From contig NZ_CP019706.1 in NCBI RefSeq assembly GCF_002101395.1, forward strand, positions 3,038,001 through 3,102,000: a DNA stretch of 64,000 nt, in the 5' to 3' direction. This document shows, one piece after another, positions 8,665 through 16,855 of the stretch. The notes under the pieces were generated by a model. That model saw only the letters and a program-made list of their open reading frames with translations, ran no database searches and had not been told where the DNA came from. How positions within the stretch are numbered: the first letter of the stretch is position 1; each line of letters opens with the position of its first letter. Made by a program: the position numbers and the translations under genes. The stretch is from Pantoea alhagi. GTDB lineage: Bacteria > Pseudomonadota > Gammaproteobacteria > Enterobacterales > Enterobacteriaceae.

Positions 8665-9171
8665 ATGAAGATGAAAATGAAAGCAATATTGCTTAGTGCG
8701 CTCTGTGTCACGGTATCAGCGTGCGCGCAGCAGCCGAAGAAAGCGGAGGGTCATCCCCAGCTGGAAAGCGTTGCGCCTTATCCGGCGGCGGAAAAAGGCC
8801 AGGTCCGGCAGGTGATCTGGCTGCCGCAGCAGCAAAACGAAGAGTCATATAAAGTAGAACTGCTGATCGGTAAAACGCTGGAAGTAGACTGTAACCAACA
8901 TCTGATGGGTGCGCAGATAGAGCAGCAGACGCTGAACGGTTGGGGTTACGACTATTATGTGGTTAAAAGCCTGACGCCTCCGGCCTCTACGCGGATGGCC
9001 TGTATCAATGGCAGCAAACATCAGGCATTTATTACCGCCAATATCGGTGCCCATAGTCTGCAACGCTATAACAGCAAGCTACCGATTGTGGTTTATACGC
9101 CAGCCGACGTTCAGGTGAAATATCGCCTGTGGCAGGCGGATAGCGCCGTCAACGACGCGGTTACGCAATAA
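8665..9171 (+). CDS. eco: Ecotin-like serine protease inhibitor, possible lipoprotein
   Basis: Periplasmic or envelope inhibitor of trypsin-fold serine proteases, 168 residues. The body matches E. coli ecotin through APYPAAEKG, VELLIGKTLEVDC, NGWGYDYY and RYNSKLPIVVYTP. The disulfide pair is Cys76-Cys113. In the reactive loop the family pattern S-T-M-M-A-C becomes S-T-R-M-A-C, so the expected P1 residue is Arg110 rather than Met. The signal peptide ends VSAC at Cys20 and is followed by a short polar linker absent in E. coli, which suggests a lipobox. Signal peptidase I cutting after ACA is also possible. The start ATG at 8665 has AAGG six bases upstream. Confidence 0.92.
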   Translation: MKMKMKAILLSALCVTVSACAQQPKKAEGHPQLESVAPYPAAEKGQVRQVIWLPQQQNEESYKVELLIGKTLEVDCNQHLMGAQIEQQTLNGWGYDYYVVKSLTPPASTRMACINGSKHQAFITANIGAHSLQRYNSKLPIVVYTPADVQVKYRLWQADSAVNDAVTQ

Positions 9172-9221
9172 ACAGGTTTGGCGGTGAGCGATCGGCACGC
9201 CGCCCTGACAACGGGGTGAAT

Positions 9222-9458
9222 ATGAAAAAAAGTATCATGCTGCTGACTGCACTGGCGGTAACAGGGTGCAGCCACCAATCAGCGCCGCAAAAGGGGCAAC
9301 CGCCGATTGGCATGCCAAATCCCGCCTCGGCTTACTGTATTAAGCAGGGGGGCACGCTGGAAAGGGTGCAAACCGTGGAAGGCGAGAAAAGCTATTGTCG
9401 TTTACCGGGCGGCGAGCGTATTGAAGAGTGGACGCTGTTTCGGCGCGACCATCCGTAA
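9222..9458 (+). CDS. DUF333 small lipoprotein, YoaF-like
   Basis: A 78-residue outer-envelope lipoprotein of the DUF333 family (E. coli YoaF). It has a lipobox at ALAVTGC, then NPASAYCIKQGGTLE and CRLPGGERIEEWTLFRRDHP, the complete family core with its two conserved cysteines. I use the ATG at 9222 rather than the GTG at 9216; GGGG lies upstream. Function is unknown; older hemolysin labels for this family are not supported. It follows eco by 50 bases and may share its transcript. Confidence 0.85.
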   Translation: MKKSIMLLTALAVTGCSHQSAPQKGQPPIGMPNPASAYCIKQGGTLERVQTVEGEKSYCRLPGGERIEEWTLFRRDHP

Positions 9459-9654
9459 TAACAGCGGCAAGGATGTCCACGCTGACCACCTTGCCGCGCT
9501 GTTCAAAGCGCTTTGCGTATTACCCCGCAACGCCGGTTATTTGCACTATCTCCACGCAATCAGAAATTTTTAGTAAATCAGGAATTTTCTTTTACGTATT
9601 ACCAATCCATGATTACCATTAATTCTTTTTTATCGCTGAATATATGGATTTGTA

Positions 9655-10734
9655 ATGCGTCATGCTCGCCTTCTTCTACCGCTGATTCTGACCCTGGCTG
9701 CCTGTAGCAGCAAACCGACGCCGACCCCGCCGCAAAGCGGCAACCCTTTTCTGGGAGAAGGTGGTTTTTTACTTAAGCCCGCACATGAAATTCATCCCTT
9801 AAGCGGTGATTTTGCCGGTAACCCGGAGGCTGAACGCTTTATCGATAAAATGGTGCGGGAGCATGGTTTTAATCGCCAACAGCTGCACGATGTGCTGGCG
9901 CAAACAAAACGCCTGGACTGGGTGCTGCGCCTGATGGATCGCCAGGCACCGACGCCCGGTTATCAGCCGCCTTCCGGGCCGAACGGCGCATGGATTCGTT
10001 ACCGCAATAAATTCATTACGCCAGATAACGTACAGAACGGCGTGGTCTTCTGGAATCAGTATCAGGATGCGCTACAGCGCGCGCAGCGGGAATATGGCGT
10101 TCCGCCGGAAATCATTGTTGGCATTATTGGTGTGGAAACACGCTGGGGCCGCGTCATGGGTAAAACGCGTATTATCGATGCGCTGGCTACGCTTGCATTT
10201 GCCTATCCCCGTCGGGCGGAGTTTTTCAGCAGCGAACTGGAAACCTTTTTGCTGATGGCGCGTAAAGAACAGCAGGATCCGCTCGATCTGCGTGGTTCTT
10301 ATGCAGGTGCAATGGGCTATGGGCAATTTATGCCTTCTTCTGAAAAACAGTACGCGGTCGATTTTAACGGCGACGGACATATTAACCTTTGGGATCCGGT
10401 TGATGCCATTGGCAGCGTAGCAAACTATTTCAAACAGCACGGCTGGCAGCCGGGTGAAACCGTTGCGGTACCGGCCAGCGGTCAGGCGCCGGGGCTGGAG
10501 AATGGCTTTAAAACCCGCTACAGCCTGGCCAGCCTGACGGCAGCGGGACTGCGTCCACAAGCCGCTATTAACGGTAATCCGCAGGTGAGCCTGCTGCGTT
10601 TTGATATGGGAAAATCTTATCAGTACTGGTACGGCCTGCCGAACTTCTATGTGATCACCCGCTATAACCACAGTAATCACTATGCGATGGCGGTGTGGCA
10701 ACTGGGTGAGGCGGTAGGCCTGGCGCGCCAGTAA
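9655..10734 (+). CDS. mltB: Membrane-bound lytic murein transglycosylase B
   Basis: Outer-membrane lipoprotein that cleaves the MurNAc-GlcNAc bond of peptidoglycan to 1,6-anhydro products. It has 359 residues, close to the E. coli length of 361. The lipobox is LAAC (Cys17). The catalytic glutamate is Glu161 in GVETRWG, and SYAGAMGYGQFMPSS and FNGDGHINLWDPVDAIGSVANY are the family substrate-groove and EF-hand-like motifs. A strong terminator follows. Unlike E. coli, it is not next to the srl genes here. Confidence 0.95.
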   Translation: MRHARLLLPLILTLAACSSKPTPTPPQSGNPFLGEGGFLLKPAHEIHPLSGDFAGNPEAERFIDKMVREHGFNRQQLHDVLAQTKRLDWVLRLMDRQAPTPGYQPPSGPNGAWIRYRNKFITPDNVQNGVVFWNQYQDALQRAQREYGVPPEIIVGIIGVETRWGRVMGKTRIIDALATLAFAYPRRAEFFSSELETFLLMARKEQQDPLDLRGSYAGAMGYGQFMPSSEKQYAVDFNGDGHINLWDPVDAIGSVANYFKQHGWQPGETVAVPASGQAPGLENGFKTRYSLASLTAAGLRPQAAINGNPQVSLLRFDMGKSYQYWYGLPNFYVITRYNHSNHYAMAVWQLGEAVGLARQ

Positions 10735-10751
10735 GGCGGAAAAACGGCCCC

Positions 10752-10792
10752 GCCGCCTGCCGGAATAGAGCCCCTCCGGCAGGCGGCTTTTT
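10752..10792 (+). terminator. Terminator between mltB and the SDR gene, probably bidirectional
   Basis: A perfect 13-base-pair stem, GCCGCCTGCCGGA with TCCGGCAGGCGGC, is followed by TTTTT. On the minus strand the same stem is followed by GGGGCC then GTTTTT, so it may also end the operon that stops at 10808. Confidence 0.9.
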
Positions 10793-10807
10793 ACTGCCCC
10801 TGCTCGC

Positions 10808-11593
10808 TTACCAGCAAACAAAACCACCGTCCACCAGCAGATCGATGCCGGTACAGAAAGAGGCGGCATCGCTGGCGAGAAACAGCGCGGGCCCCGCTAT
10901 CTCTTCCACTCGCGCCATACGCTGCATCGGTGTCTGGCTTTCAAACGCCTGGGTTTGATGCACCATTTCCGGACGCGTATTCATTGGCGTGGCGGTATAG
11001 CCAGGACTAATGCTGTTAACGCGAATGTTCTTGTTTACCCATTCCATCGCCAGGCTTTTAGAGAGATGGATAACTCCCGCCTTAGAGCAGTTATAGTGTG
11101 CCTGTTCCAGTCCACGGTTAACGATCACGCCCGACATTGAGGCGATATTAATAATCGAACCGCCGCCGCACTGTGTCATGAGTTCCGCTTCGGCTTTGCA
11201 GGCGTTCCAGATACCGGTGAGGTTGATATCGATCACCTGCTGCCATTGTTCGCTTTCCATCTCCAGCGCTGGATTAGCGTTAGCGATGCCGGCAGCATTG
11301 ACCGCAATATCCAGCTGGCGATAGCGATTTTTCACCGTGCTAATTGCCTCGCGCAGGTCAGAGAGCTTACGCACATCGCCGGTAAAGGCGCAGGCGTCGC
11401 CGCCCATCTCCTCAATCTGTTTCACGGTAACAGCAAGACCGCCGTCGGCACGTAAATCGAAGCAGGCGACTTTAGCGCCCGCGCTGGCCAGTGCCAGAGC
11501 GATAGTCTGGCCGATACCGCTGCCAGCGCCGGTAACGAAGGCGACGCGATCGGTGAGATTAAACAGCCGTTGAGCAAAATCTTTGGTCATCAT
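10808..11593 (-). CDS. Short-chain dehydrogenase/reductase, polyol or ketose type
   Basis: Classical SDR of 261 residues, probably oxidising a polyol to a ketose with NAD(P). The cofactor motif is TGAGSGIGQ near residue 21, an acidic residue follows beta-2 (CFDLRAD), and NAAG is present. The catalytic Ser-Tyr-Lys set is IASMSG and YNCSK, and the C-terminal DGGF is typical. It is the last gene of the operon that starts with the FGGY kinase at 18373. Two ATGs (11593, 11590) are possible with a weak ribosome site. The cluster suggests sugar alcohol catabolism; the substrate is unknown. Confidence 0.85.
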   Translation of the reverse strand: MMTKDFAQRLFNLTDRVAFVTGAGSGIGQTIALALASAGAKVACFDLRADGGLAVTVKQIEEMGGDACAFTGDVRKLSDLREAISTVKNRYRQLDIAVNAAGIANANPALEMESEQWQQVIDINLTGIWNACKAEAELMTQCGGGSIINIASMSGVIVNRGLEQAHYNCSKAGVIHLSKSLAMEWVNKNIRVNSISPGYTATPMNTRPEMVHQTQAFESQTPMQRMARVEEIAGPALFLASDAASFCTGIDLLVDGGFVCW

Positions 11594-11617
11594 AGTCGGG
11601 TTCCGATTGGTTAGGCA

Positions 11618-12415
11618 TTACGACATAATTAAGCCGCCATCGACGTTAATCGTCTGGCCGGTGATATAGCGCGCATCGTCAGAGGCCAGAAAAGCCACCA
11701 GGCCAGCCACATCTTCCGGTTTACCGGCGCGCCTGAGCGGGATGCCTTCAACCCATTCCGCCATCAGCTCGCCTTTAGCGTAACGCTTGCGTTCTGAACT
11801 CAGGATCTCACCCCATACGCGATCGTTGTAGTCCCACATTTCGCTTTCGATAATGCCGGGGCAGAAGGCATTGACGGTAATGCCCGAAGGCGCTAATTCA
11901 TGTGCCAGGCTTTGGGTAATGCCGATCACGCCCATTTTGCTGGCGGCATAGTGCGGGGTATAGATAAAGCCCTGGCGTCCCTGCCCGGAAGAGGTATTGA
12001 GCAGGCAGCCACGCTGCTGTTTAACCATATATTTGGCCGCTTCGCGGCAGCACAGCCAGACGCCGGTAGTGTTAACCGCCAGCACCTTCTCAAAATCAGA
12101 TTTCGGCATCCGATCGAAGTAATCGATAGTGATCACGCCCGCGTTCTGAATCGAAACGTCAATCGTGCCAAAGCGCGCCGCGGCCTGTTCATACAGCATC
12201 TGCACCTGCGCTTCGTCAGTGACGTCCACCTGCAATGACAAAATGTCGGCCTGGTAGCGCTGGCGTAGTTCTTCTGCCGTGGTGTGTACGCGCTCTGCGT
12301 TGGAGACCATGACCAGCCTGGCACCGTCGTGAGCGAAGCGTTCCGCGATACCGGCGCCGATGCCGCGACAGGCGCCGGTGATAACAACGGTTTTATTGTG
12401 GAAATCTCTCTGCAT
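11618..12415 (-). CDS. Second short-chain dehydrogenase of the catabolic cluster
   Basis: SDR of 265 residues with TGACRGIGAG, NAG, catalytic serine in NTSSGQGRQG and YAASK, and a C-terminal TGQTINVDGGLIMS. The start is the ATG at 12415, six bases after AGGAG; an upstream TTG at 12421 is less likely. The central insertion (SEMWDYNDRVWGEILSSERKR) resembles sorbitol/mannitol-type SDRs. Two different SDRs in one operon suggest either two oxidation steps or two substrates entering one pathway. Cytoplasmic. Confidence 0.85.
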   Translation of the reverse strand: MQRDFHNKTVVITGACRGIGAGIAERFAHDGARLVMVSNAERVHTTAEELRQRYQADILSLQVDVTDEAQVQMLYEQAAARFGTIDVSIQNAGVITIDYFDRMPKSDFEKVLAVNTTGVWLCCREAAKYMVKQQRGCLLNTSSGQGRQGFIYTPHYAASKMGVIGITQSLAHELAPSGITVNAFCPGIIESEMWDYNDRVWGEILSSERKRYAKGELMAEWVEGIPLRRAGKPEDVAGLVAFLASDDARYITGQTINVDGGLIMS

Positions 12416-12475
12416 AATCAACTCCTGTAAGGCCGGGAAAATGCCCCGGCTGAATTATCGATAGCGGGAACCGGA

Positions 12476-13549
12476 TCAGCTGGATGCCGTATTCATGGAG
12501 TGGGGCGGGGCGGATGCGACCTTTTCGGCGTGGCGACGCATTAAAATGACCTTGTTCTGCAGGCTTTGCTGGAACTGATCCACCACCACGGCAGTGACAA
12601 TCACCACGCCTTTGATCACCATTTGCCAGAAGTCGCTGACGCCCATCATCACCATGCCATCTGCCAGGAAAACAATGACGAAGGCACCGATAATGGAACC
12701 GGAGACGCGTCCGCGTCCGCCCGCTAACGCAGTGCCGCCCAGTACGGTGGCGCCGATGGCGTCCATTTCAAACATATTGCCGGTCATGGGATGGGCGGTT
12801 TGTAGCTGTGAGGCAACGATCAGGCCTACCAGCGCCGCGCAGAGGCCGGAAAAGGCGTAAACGAAAAGCTTCACTTTAACGAGCGGCACGCCCGCCAGCC
12901 GCGCGGCAGATTCATTGCCGCCGATGGCATAGATATAGCGGCCAAGCGGCGTTTTGCTGGTTAGCCAGAAGCCCAGCAGCAGAAAGGCGAGCATTAGCCA
13001 GATAGGGATATAGATACCCAGCAGCGTACCGGAACCGAGCGTGGCGAAGCCGGTGTTGCCCAGCGCCGCCATGCCGTTAAGATTGGCGTAGGTGCTGCCA
13101 TCATTGAACAGCAGCGCCGCGCCACGGGCGACATACATCATACCCAACGTGCATATAAAGGGCGCAACGCCGAAGCGGGTAATCACCGAACCGTTGATAA
13201 ACCCAACAAGGGTGCCAAATATAAGGGTTATCAGGAGCACTTCAGGCACGTTGAAGAAGACGATCTCTCCATTCCACAGCGGCAAACCGCTGGTTAACAG
13301 CGCACCCGCCACCATGCCGCAAATACCGGCAACCGCCCCCACAGAGAGATCGATGCCGCCGGTAAGGATCACCAGCGTCATACCGATCGCCAGCAGCGCA
13401 GTAATCGCTACGTGTTGTGTCATGATCAACAGGTTTGAGAAGGTTAAAAAGTTAGGCACCATCACGCTAAAAACGGCGATAACCAGCAGCAGGGCAATGA
13501 ATGTCCTGGCCTTAAGCAGGTACATGTAAAACATATATTTCTGGTTCAT
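12476..13549 (-). CDS. ABC sugar transporter permease, RbsC type
   Basis: Inner-membrane permease of 357 residues (BPD_transp_2 family) with eight to ten hydrophobic segments. It has the RbsC hallmarks: GMTLVILTGGIDLSVGAV near residue 60, GFINGSVITRFGVAPFICTLG, and DAIGATVLGGTALAGGRG in the cytoplasmic loop that contacts the ATPase. It lies directly downstream of its ATPase gene. The C-terminal 30 residues are polar and variable. One permease gene is expected to form a homodimer. Confidence 0.92.
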   Translation of the reverse strand: MNQKYMFYMYLLKARTFIALLLVIAVFSVMVPNFLTFSNLLIMTQHVAITALLAIGMTLVILTGGIDLSVGAVAGICGMVAGALLTSGLPLWNGEIVFFNVPEVLLITLIFGTLVGFINGSVITRFGVAPFICTLGMMYVARGAALLFNDGSTYANLNGMAALGNTGFATLGSGTLLGIYIPIWLMLAFLLLGFWLTSKTPLGRYIYAIGGNESAARLAGVPLVKVKLFVYAFSGLCAALVGLIVASQLQTAHPMTGNMFEMDAIGATVLGGTALAGGRGRVSGSIIGAFVIVFLADGMVMMGVSDFWQMVIKGVVIVTAVVVDQFQQSLQNKVILMRRHAEKVASAPPHSMNTASS

Positions 13550-13566
13550 AGTGAATTCCAGCCTGT

Positions 13567-15111
13567 TTAGTCTTGAGGGGTCGCCGCTGCGATCAGCTTT
13601 TCACGCGTGGCCATATGGCGAGGGAGATCGGCAGTAATGCGGCCATCGGCCATCACCAAAATACGATCTGCAAGCGCCATCACTTCATCCAGCTCGGAGG
13701 AAGAAAACATGACTGCCAGTCCTTGCTGCGCCATTTTTCCGATAAGGTGATAAACATCTGTTTTGGCACCGACATCGATGCCGCGCGTGGGTTCATCAAG
13801 AAATACCACCTGCGGCTGTGTCATCAGCGCTTTGCCGAGCACGACTTTTTGCTGGTTGCCGCCGCTAAGTGACGTGACCGGCAGTTCAGGATCGCTGACC
13901 TTGATTGCCAGCTGTTGGATCATCTCTTTGACGCGGCCACTCTCCTGGTGCGGATTGAGCCATTTCCAGGCATGGCGGAAGCCCTGCAGACTAAAATCAG
14001 ACAGGGTCATATTGGCCTGGATCGACATCATCTGAACCACGCCTTCGCCCTGGCGATCTTCCGGCACCAGCGCCAGCCCTTTTTTTAACCGCTCCTGAAA
14101 GCGCGCCTTCGCCAGGCACTGCCCGTTAAGATGCACGCTGCCGCTCTGACAGAACATTAACCCTGTCAGTGCTTTGAAGAGCTCCGTGCGTCCGGCGCCC
14201 AGCAAGCCGTAAATGCCGATCACTTCCCCTTTGCTCAGGCTAAAGGTGACGTCGTTCAGCTTATAGCCGCCATTTTGATGCAGCGCGGTCAGGCCTTTTA
14301 CTTCCAGCACACTTGCGCCTTTCGGGGCGGGCTGATAATCGAACTGTTTTTTCTTATCCCCCACCATCTGCTCAATGATCCAGGGAATGCTGGCTTCATC
14401 AACGCTGCGTTCGCTGATAAAACGTCCATCGCGGAAGATAGTGATGTGGTCGCCAATCTCCATCAGCTCTTCCAGACGATGGGAAATATAAATAATGGTG
14501 ACGCCCCGGCGCTTGAGCTGCTCAATAATATTGAACAGCACCTTGACTTCTGACTGGCTGAGCGCAGAGGTGGGTTCATCCATAATCAGCACGCGCGTAT
14601 CTTTTGACAATGCGCGGGCAATCTCAATCAGCTGCTGATGACCAATACCTAACTCATCGATCGAAGTATAAGGATCGACATCCAGCTCCAGTTGCTGAAG
14701 CAGATTTTTCGCTAATTCATATTGATATTTTTCATTGATTTTCCCTTTCTGAAAAAATTCATTAGCAATAAAAATGTTATCCATCACATTCATATTCGGG
14801 AAAAGATTGAGTTCCTGAAAAATAATGCTGATGCCATGCTTTTCCGCCTGATGCGTAGAAGATAAAGTAACGGGGACGCCATTAAGGAAAATTTGCCCGG
14901 AAGAGGGCTTCTCCACACCAGCCAGCATTTTCATCATGGTCGATTTACCGGCGCCGTTTTCGCCAATCAGGACATTGACCTTATTACGCCAGACGCGATA
15001 ATTAACATTATTTAATGCAACCACGCCCGGATAAACACGCGACAGGTTACGAGTCTCAATAATAACCTCAGATTCCGCTAAAGCAGATGCGGCAGGTGCT
15101 GAAGGCGACAT
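13567..15111 (-). CDS. ABC sugar transporter ATPase, RbsA type (two nucleotide domains)
   Basis: Tandem ABC ATPase of 514 residues. Domain 1 has Walker A GENGAGKST (about residue 53), a variant signature GIGHQQLIEIARAL and Walker B VLIMDEPTSAL. Domain 2 has a degenerate Walker A GLLGAGRTE, signature LSGGNQQKVVLGKAL and Walker B VVFLDEPTRG, the usual RbsA/MglA arrangement. GGGGAG lies seven bases before the ATG. The start codon lies one base beyond the stop of the DUF2291 gene, so the two are translationally close. It energises uptake with the neighbouring permease and binding protein. Confidence 0.93.
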   Translation of the reverse strand: MSPSAPAASALAESEVIIETRNLSRVYPGVVALNNVNYRVWRNKVNVLIGENGAGKSTMMKMLAGVEKPSSGQIFLNGVPVTLSSTHQAEKHGISIIFQELNLFPNMNVMDNIFIANEFFQKGKINEKYQYELAKNLLQQLELDVDPYTSIDELGIGHQQLIEIARALSKDTRVLIMDEPTSALSQSEVKVLFNIIEQLKRRGVTIIYISHRLEELMEIGDHITIFRDGRFISERSVDEASIPWIIEQMVGDKKKQFDYQPAPKGASVLEVKGLTALHQNGGYKLNDVTFSLSKGEVIGIYGLLGAGRTELFKALTGLMFCQSGSVHLNGQCLAKARFQERLKKGLALVPEDRQGEGVVQMMSIQANMTLSDFSLQGFRHAWKWLNPHQESGRVKEMIQQLAIKVSDPELPVTSLSGGNQQKVVLGKALMTQPQVVFLDEPTRGIDVGAKTDVYHLIGKMAQQGLAVMFSSSELDEVMALADRILVMADGRITADLPRHMATREKLIAAATPQD

Positions 15112-15112
15112 A

Positions 15113-15733
15113 TTATTTTCTCCCCTGGCGGATGATTTTCGCAGGCGTAATAAGCGGTACGCTGGTGGGTTTATCCCATGCGGAAAACACGCCGAAAACC
15201 TCTATGGATTCGCCAGTTTTTAACTGTGCCGCCTGGATCATTTTCACTGCCTGCTGGTTAATAGCGCGACCATATTCGCCAAAAAGCACCTGATCGTTAA
15301 AATCGGCATAGCTGGCCCCTTTATAGCCATCGCGCAGCTGAGTGCCGCGCAGGATAGGCCCGATCTGCACTGCCACATTCTCACCCGCTGGTGTGCGTAG
15401 CGTCATTTTCCCGCTGCGTGAAGCGGTATTGATATTGTCGATTGTGCCGGCTACCCGAACATAAAAAATGCACGGGTTTTCACTCTGTGAACGATAACCC
15501 ATTGCGTTACAGGCGCGGTCGAAATCTTCAGCAGTATTCAGCGCTGTGGTTAATTCAGCTACGGGACGCGCTTGTGTCACAACCTGGGGCACAATCTTGT
15601 CCTGCCATGTCCGATCGATATTGCTCATATGCGGATTCGGCGGCGTTTTCAGGTCAGCCAGCTCCTGCTGAGAGACGATACGGCAGCCTCCCAGGACAAC
15701 GATGACCAACGCCAGCCAGGCTTTTCTGTACAT
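15113..15733 (-). CDS. DUF2291 lipoprotein associated with a sugar ABC transporter
   Basis: A 206-residue lipoprotein with lipobox VVLGGC and the DUF2291 core (KIVPQV, GRAINQQAVKMIQAAQL, VFGVFSAW). Start chosen at the ATG 15733 with GGAG upstream; an upstream ATG gives 11 extra residues and no ribosome site. DUF2291 genes are known beside RbsABC-like polyol importers, including erythritol/adonitol loci of rhizobia. Its role is not established, perhaps helping substrate delivery or transporter assembly. It sits between the binding protein and the ATPase genes. Confidence 0.85.
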   Translation of the reverse strand: MYRKAWLALVIVVLGGCRIVSQQELADLKTPPNPHMSNIDRTWQDKIVPQVVTQARPVAELTTALNTAEDFDRACNAMGYRSQSENPCIFYVRVAGTIDNINTASRSGKMTLRTPAGENVAVQIGPILRGTQLRDGYKGASYADFNDQVLFGEYGRAINQQAVKMIQAAQLKTGESIEVFGVFSAWDKPTSVPLITPAKIIRQGRK

Positions 15734-15776
15734 AACACTCTCCTTTGCGTCCCTGACGGGACGCAACAGCCGGAAC

Positions 15777-16712
15777 TCAGGACTTAAAATTGAAATCCTG
15801 GACGTTGTCTGCGTTATCTTGCGTGATCAAAATGCCGCGAAACATGACGCGCTGTTTCGGTGGTTTGATGCCTTTTTGCAGATAGTTATCAAGCTCGGTA
15901 ACGCCCTGAGCGGCAATGGCCTGTGCCTGCAACATCGCCGTTGCTTTGAGGGCACCCGCTTTGATTGCGTTACGCTCATCGTTGCTGCCGTCGATGCCTA
16001 CTATCACCACATCGTTGCGGTTCGCTGCTTTCAGCGCGGCAATAGCGCCAAGGGCTACCGGCCCGTTGCCGCAGATGACGCCTTTAACGTCAGGATGCGC
16101 CTGGAGAATACTGTCCATGATGCGTTTGCCATCAATCAGGGTACCTTTGGCATCCTGTCTGGCGATGCTGACCATTTCCGGATACTGGTCAATAACCTGG
16201 TGAAAAGATTTAGAGCGGGTAACGCAGTTATTGTCGGCGAGATTACAGGTTAGCTCGGCATATTTTCCTTTTTCCGCCATTTTCTCGACAAACACGTTCG
16301 CAACATCAGAACCGGCCTGAAAGTTATTATGAGTAATTTGTACCAGCGCGATATCGTCAACGGGAATCTCACGATTGATTAATACTACGGGTATTCCGGC
16401 GTCCTTCGCTTTTTTTATTGCCGCGACGCTGGCGGTAGAGTCTGCGTTATCCAGAATTATGCCCTGAACTTTTTTCCCAATAGCAGTATCAATTAGCTCA
16501 TTCTGTTTTTTTACATCTTCATTGTGAGAAAGCAGGGTGGTTTTATATCCCAGCTGTTGGGCTTTTTCGCTGGCGCCTTTGGCTTCAGAAGCGTAATAGG
16601 GATTATCCAGTGAGTTCACCATGATCATAAGCGTGCCTTTTTCTACTGCCTGGGCGGAAAAAGAAAGACCACTCAGGGTTGCAACAGTCAGAAGCGTTAA
16701 ATGTAATTTCAT
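15777..16712 (-). CDS. Periplasmic sugar-binding protein, RbsB type
   Basis: Substrate receptor of the ABC importer, 311 residues. A cleavable signal peptide ends AQA at about residue 22. The mature part is a type I periplasmic binding fold: MIMVNSLDNPYY, LIDTAIGKKVQGIILDNADS, GIPVVLINREIP, AGSDVA and VVIVGIDGSNDERNAI. An unusual pair of cysteines (LTCNLADNNC) lies mid-chain and could form a disulfide. The first lobe resembles ribose/autoinducer-2/polyol binders. Ligand unknown. Confidence 0.92.
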   Translation of the reverse strand: MKLHLTLLTVATLSGLSFSAQAVEKGTLMIMVNSLDNPYYASEAKGASEKAQQLGYKTTLLSHNEDVKKQNELIDTAIGKKVQGIILDNADSTASVAAIKKAKDAGIPVVLINREIPVDDIALVQITHNNFQAGSDVANVFVEKMAEKGKYAELTCNLADNNCVTRSKSFHQVIDQYPEMVSIARQDAKGTLIDGKRIMDSILQAHPDVKGVICGNGPVALGAIAALKAANRNDVVIVGIDGSNDERNAIKAGALKATAMLQAQAIAAQGVTELDNYLQKGIKPPKQRVMFRGILITQDNADNVQDFNFKS

Positions 16713-16855
16713 GACGATGTTCTCTCTGTGTCGTTATTGTTGGGTAGGGTGAGATAACCTAAAGCTGGTATTGCCCCAGAAATAAACCAGGGTGCCGTTT
16801 TTCTCCTTTTATTTGCTAACGGCTGATATTACTGTTTCGCCTTTGGGACGAATCG

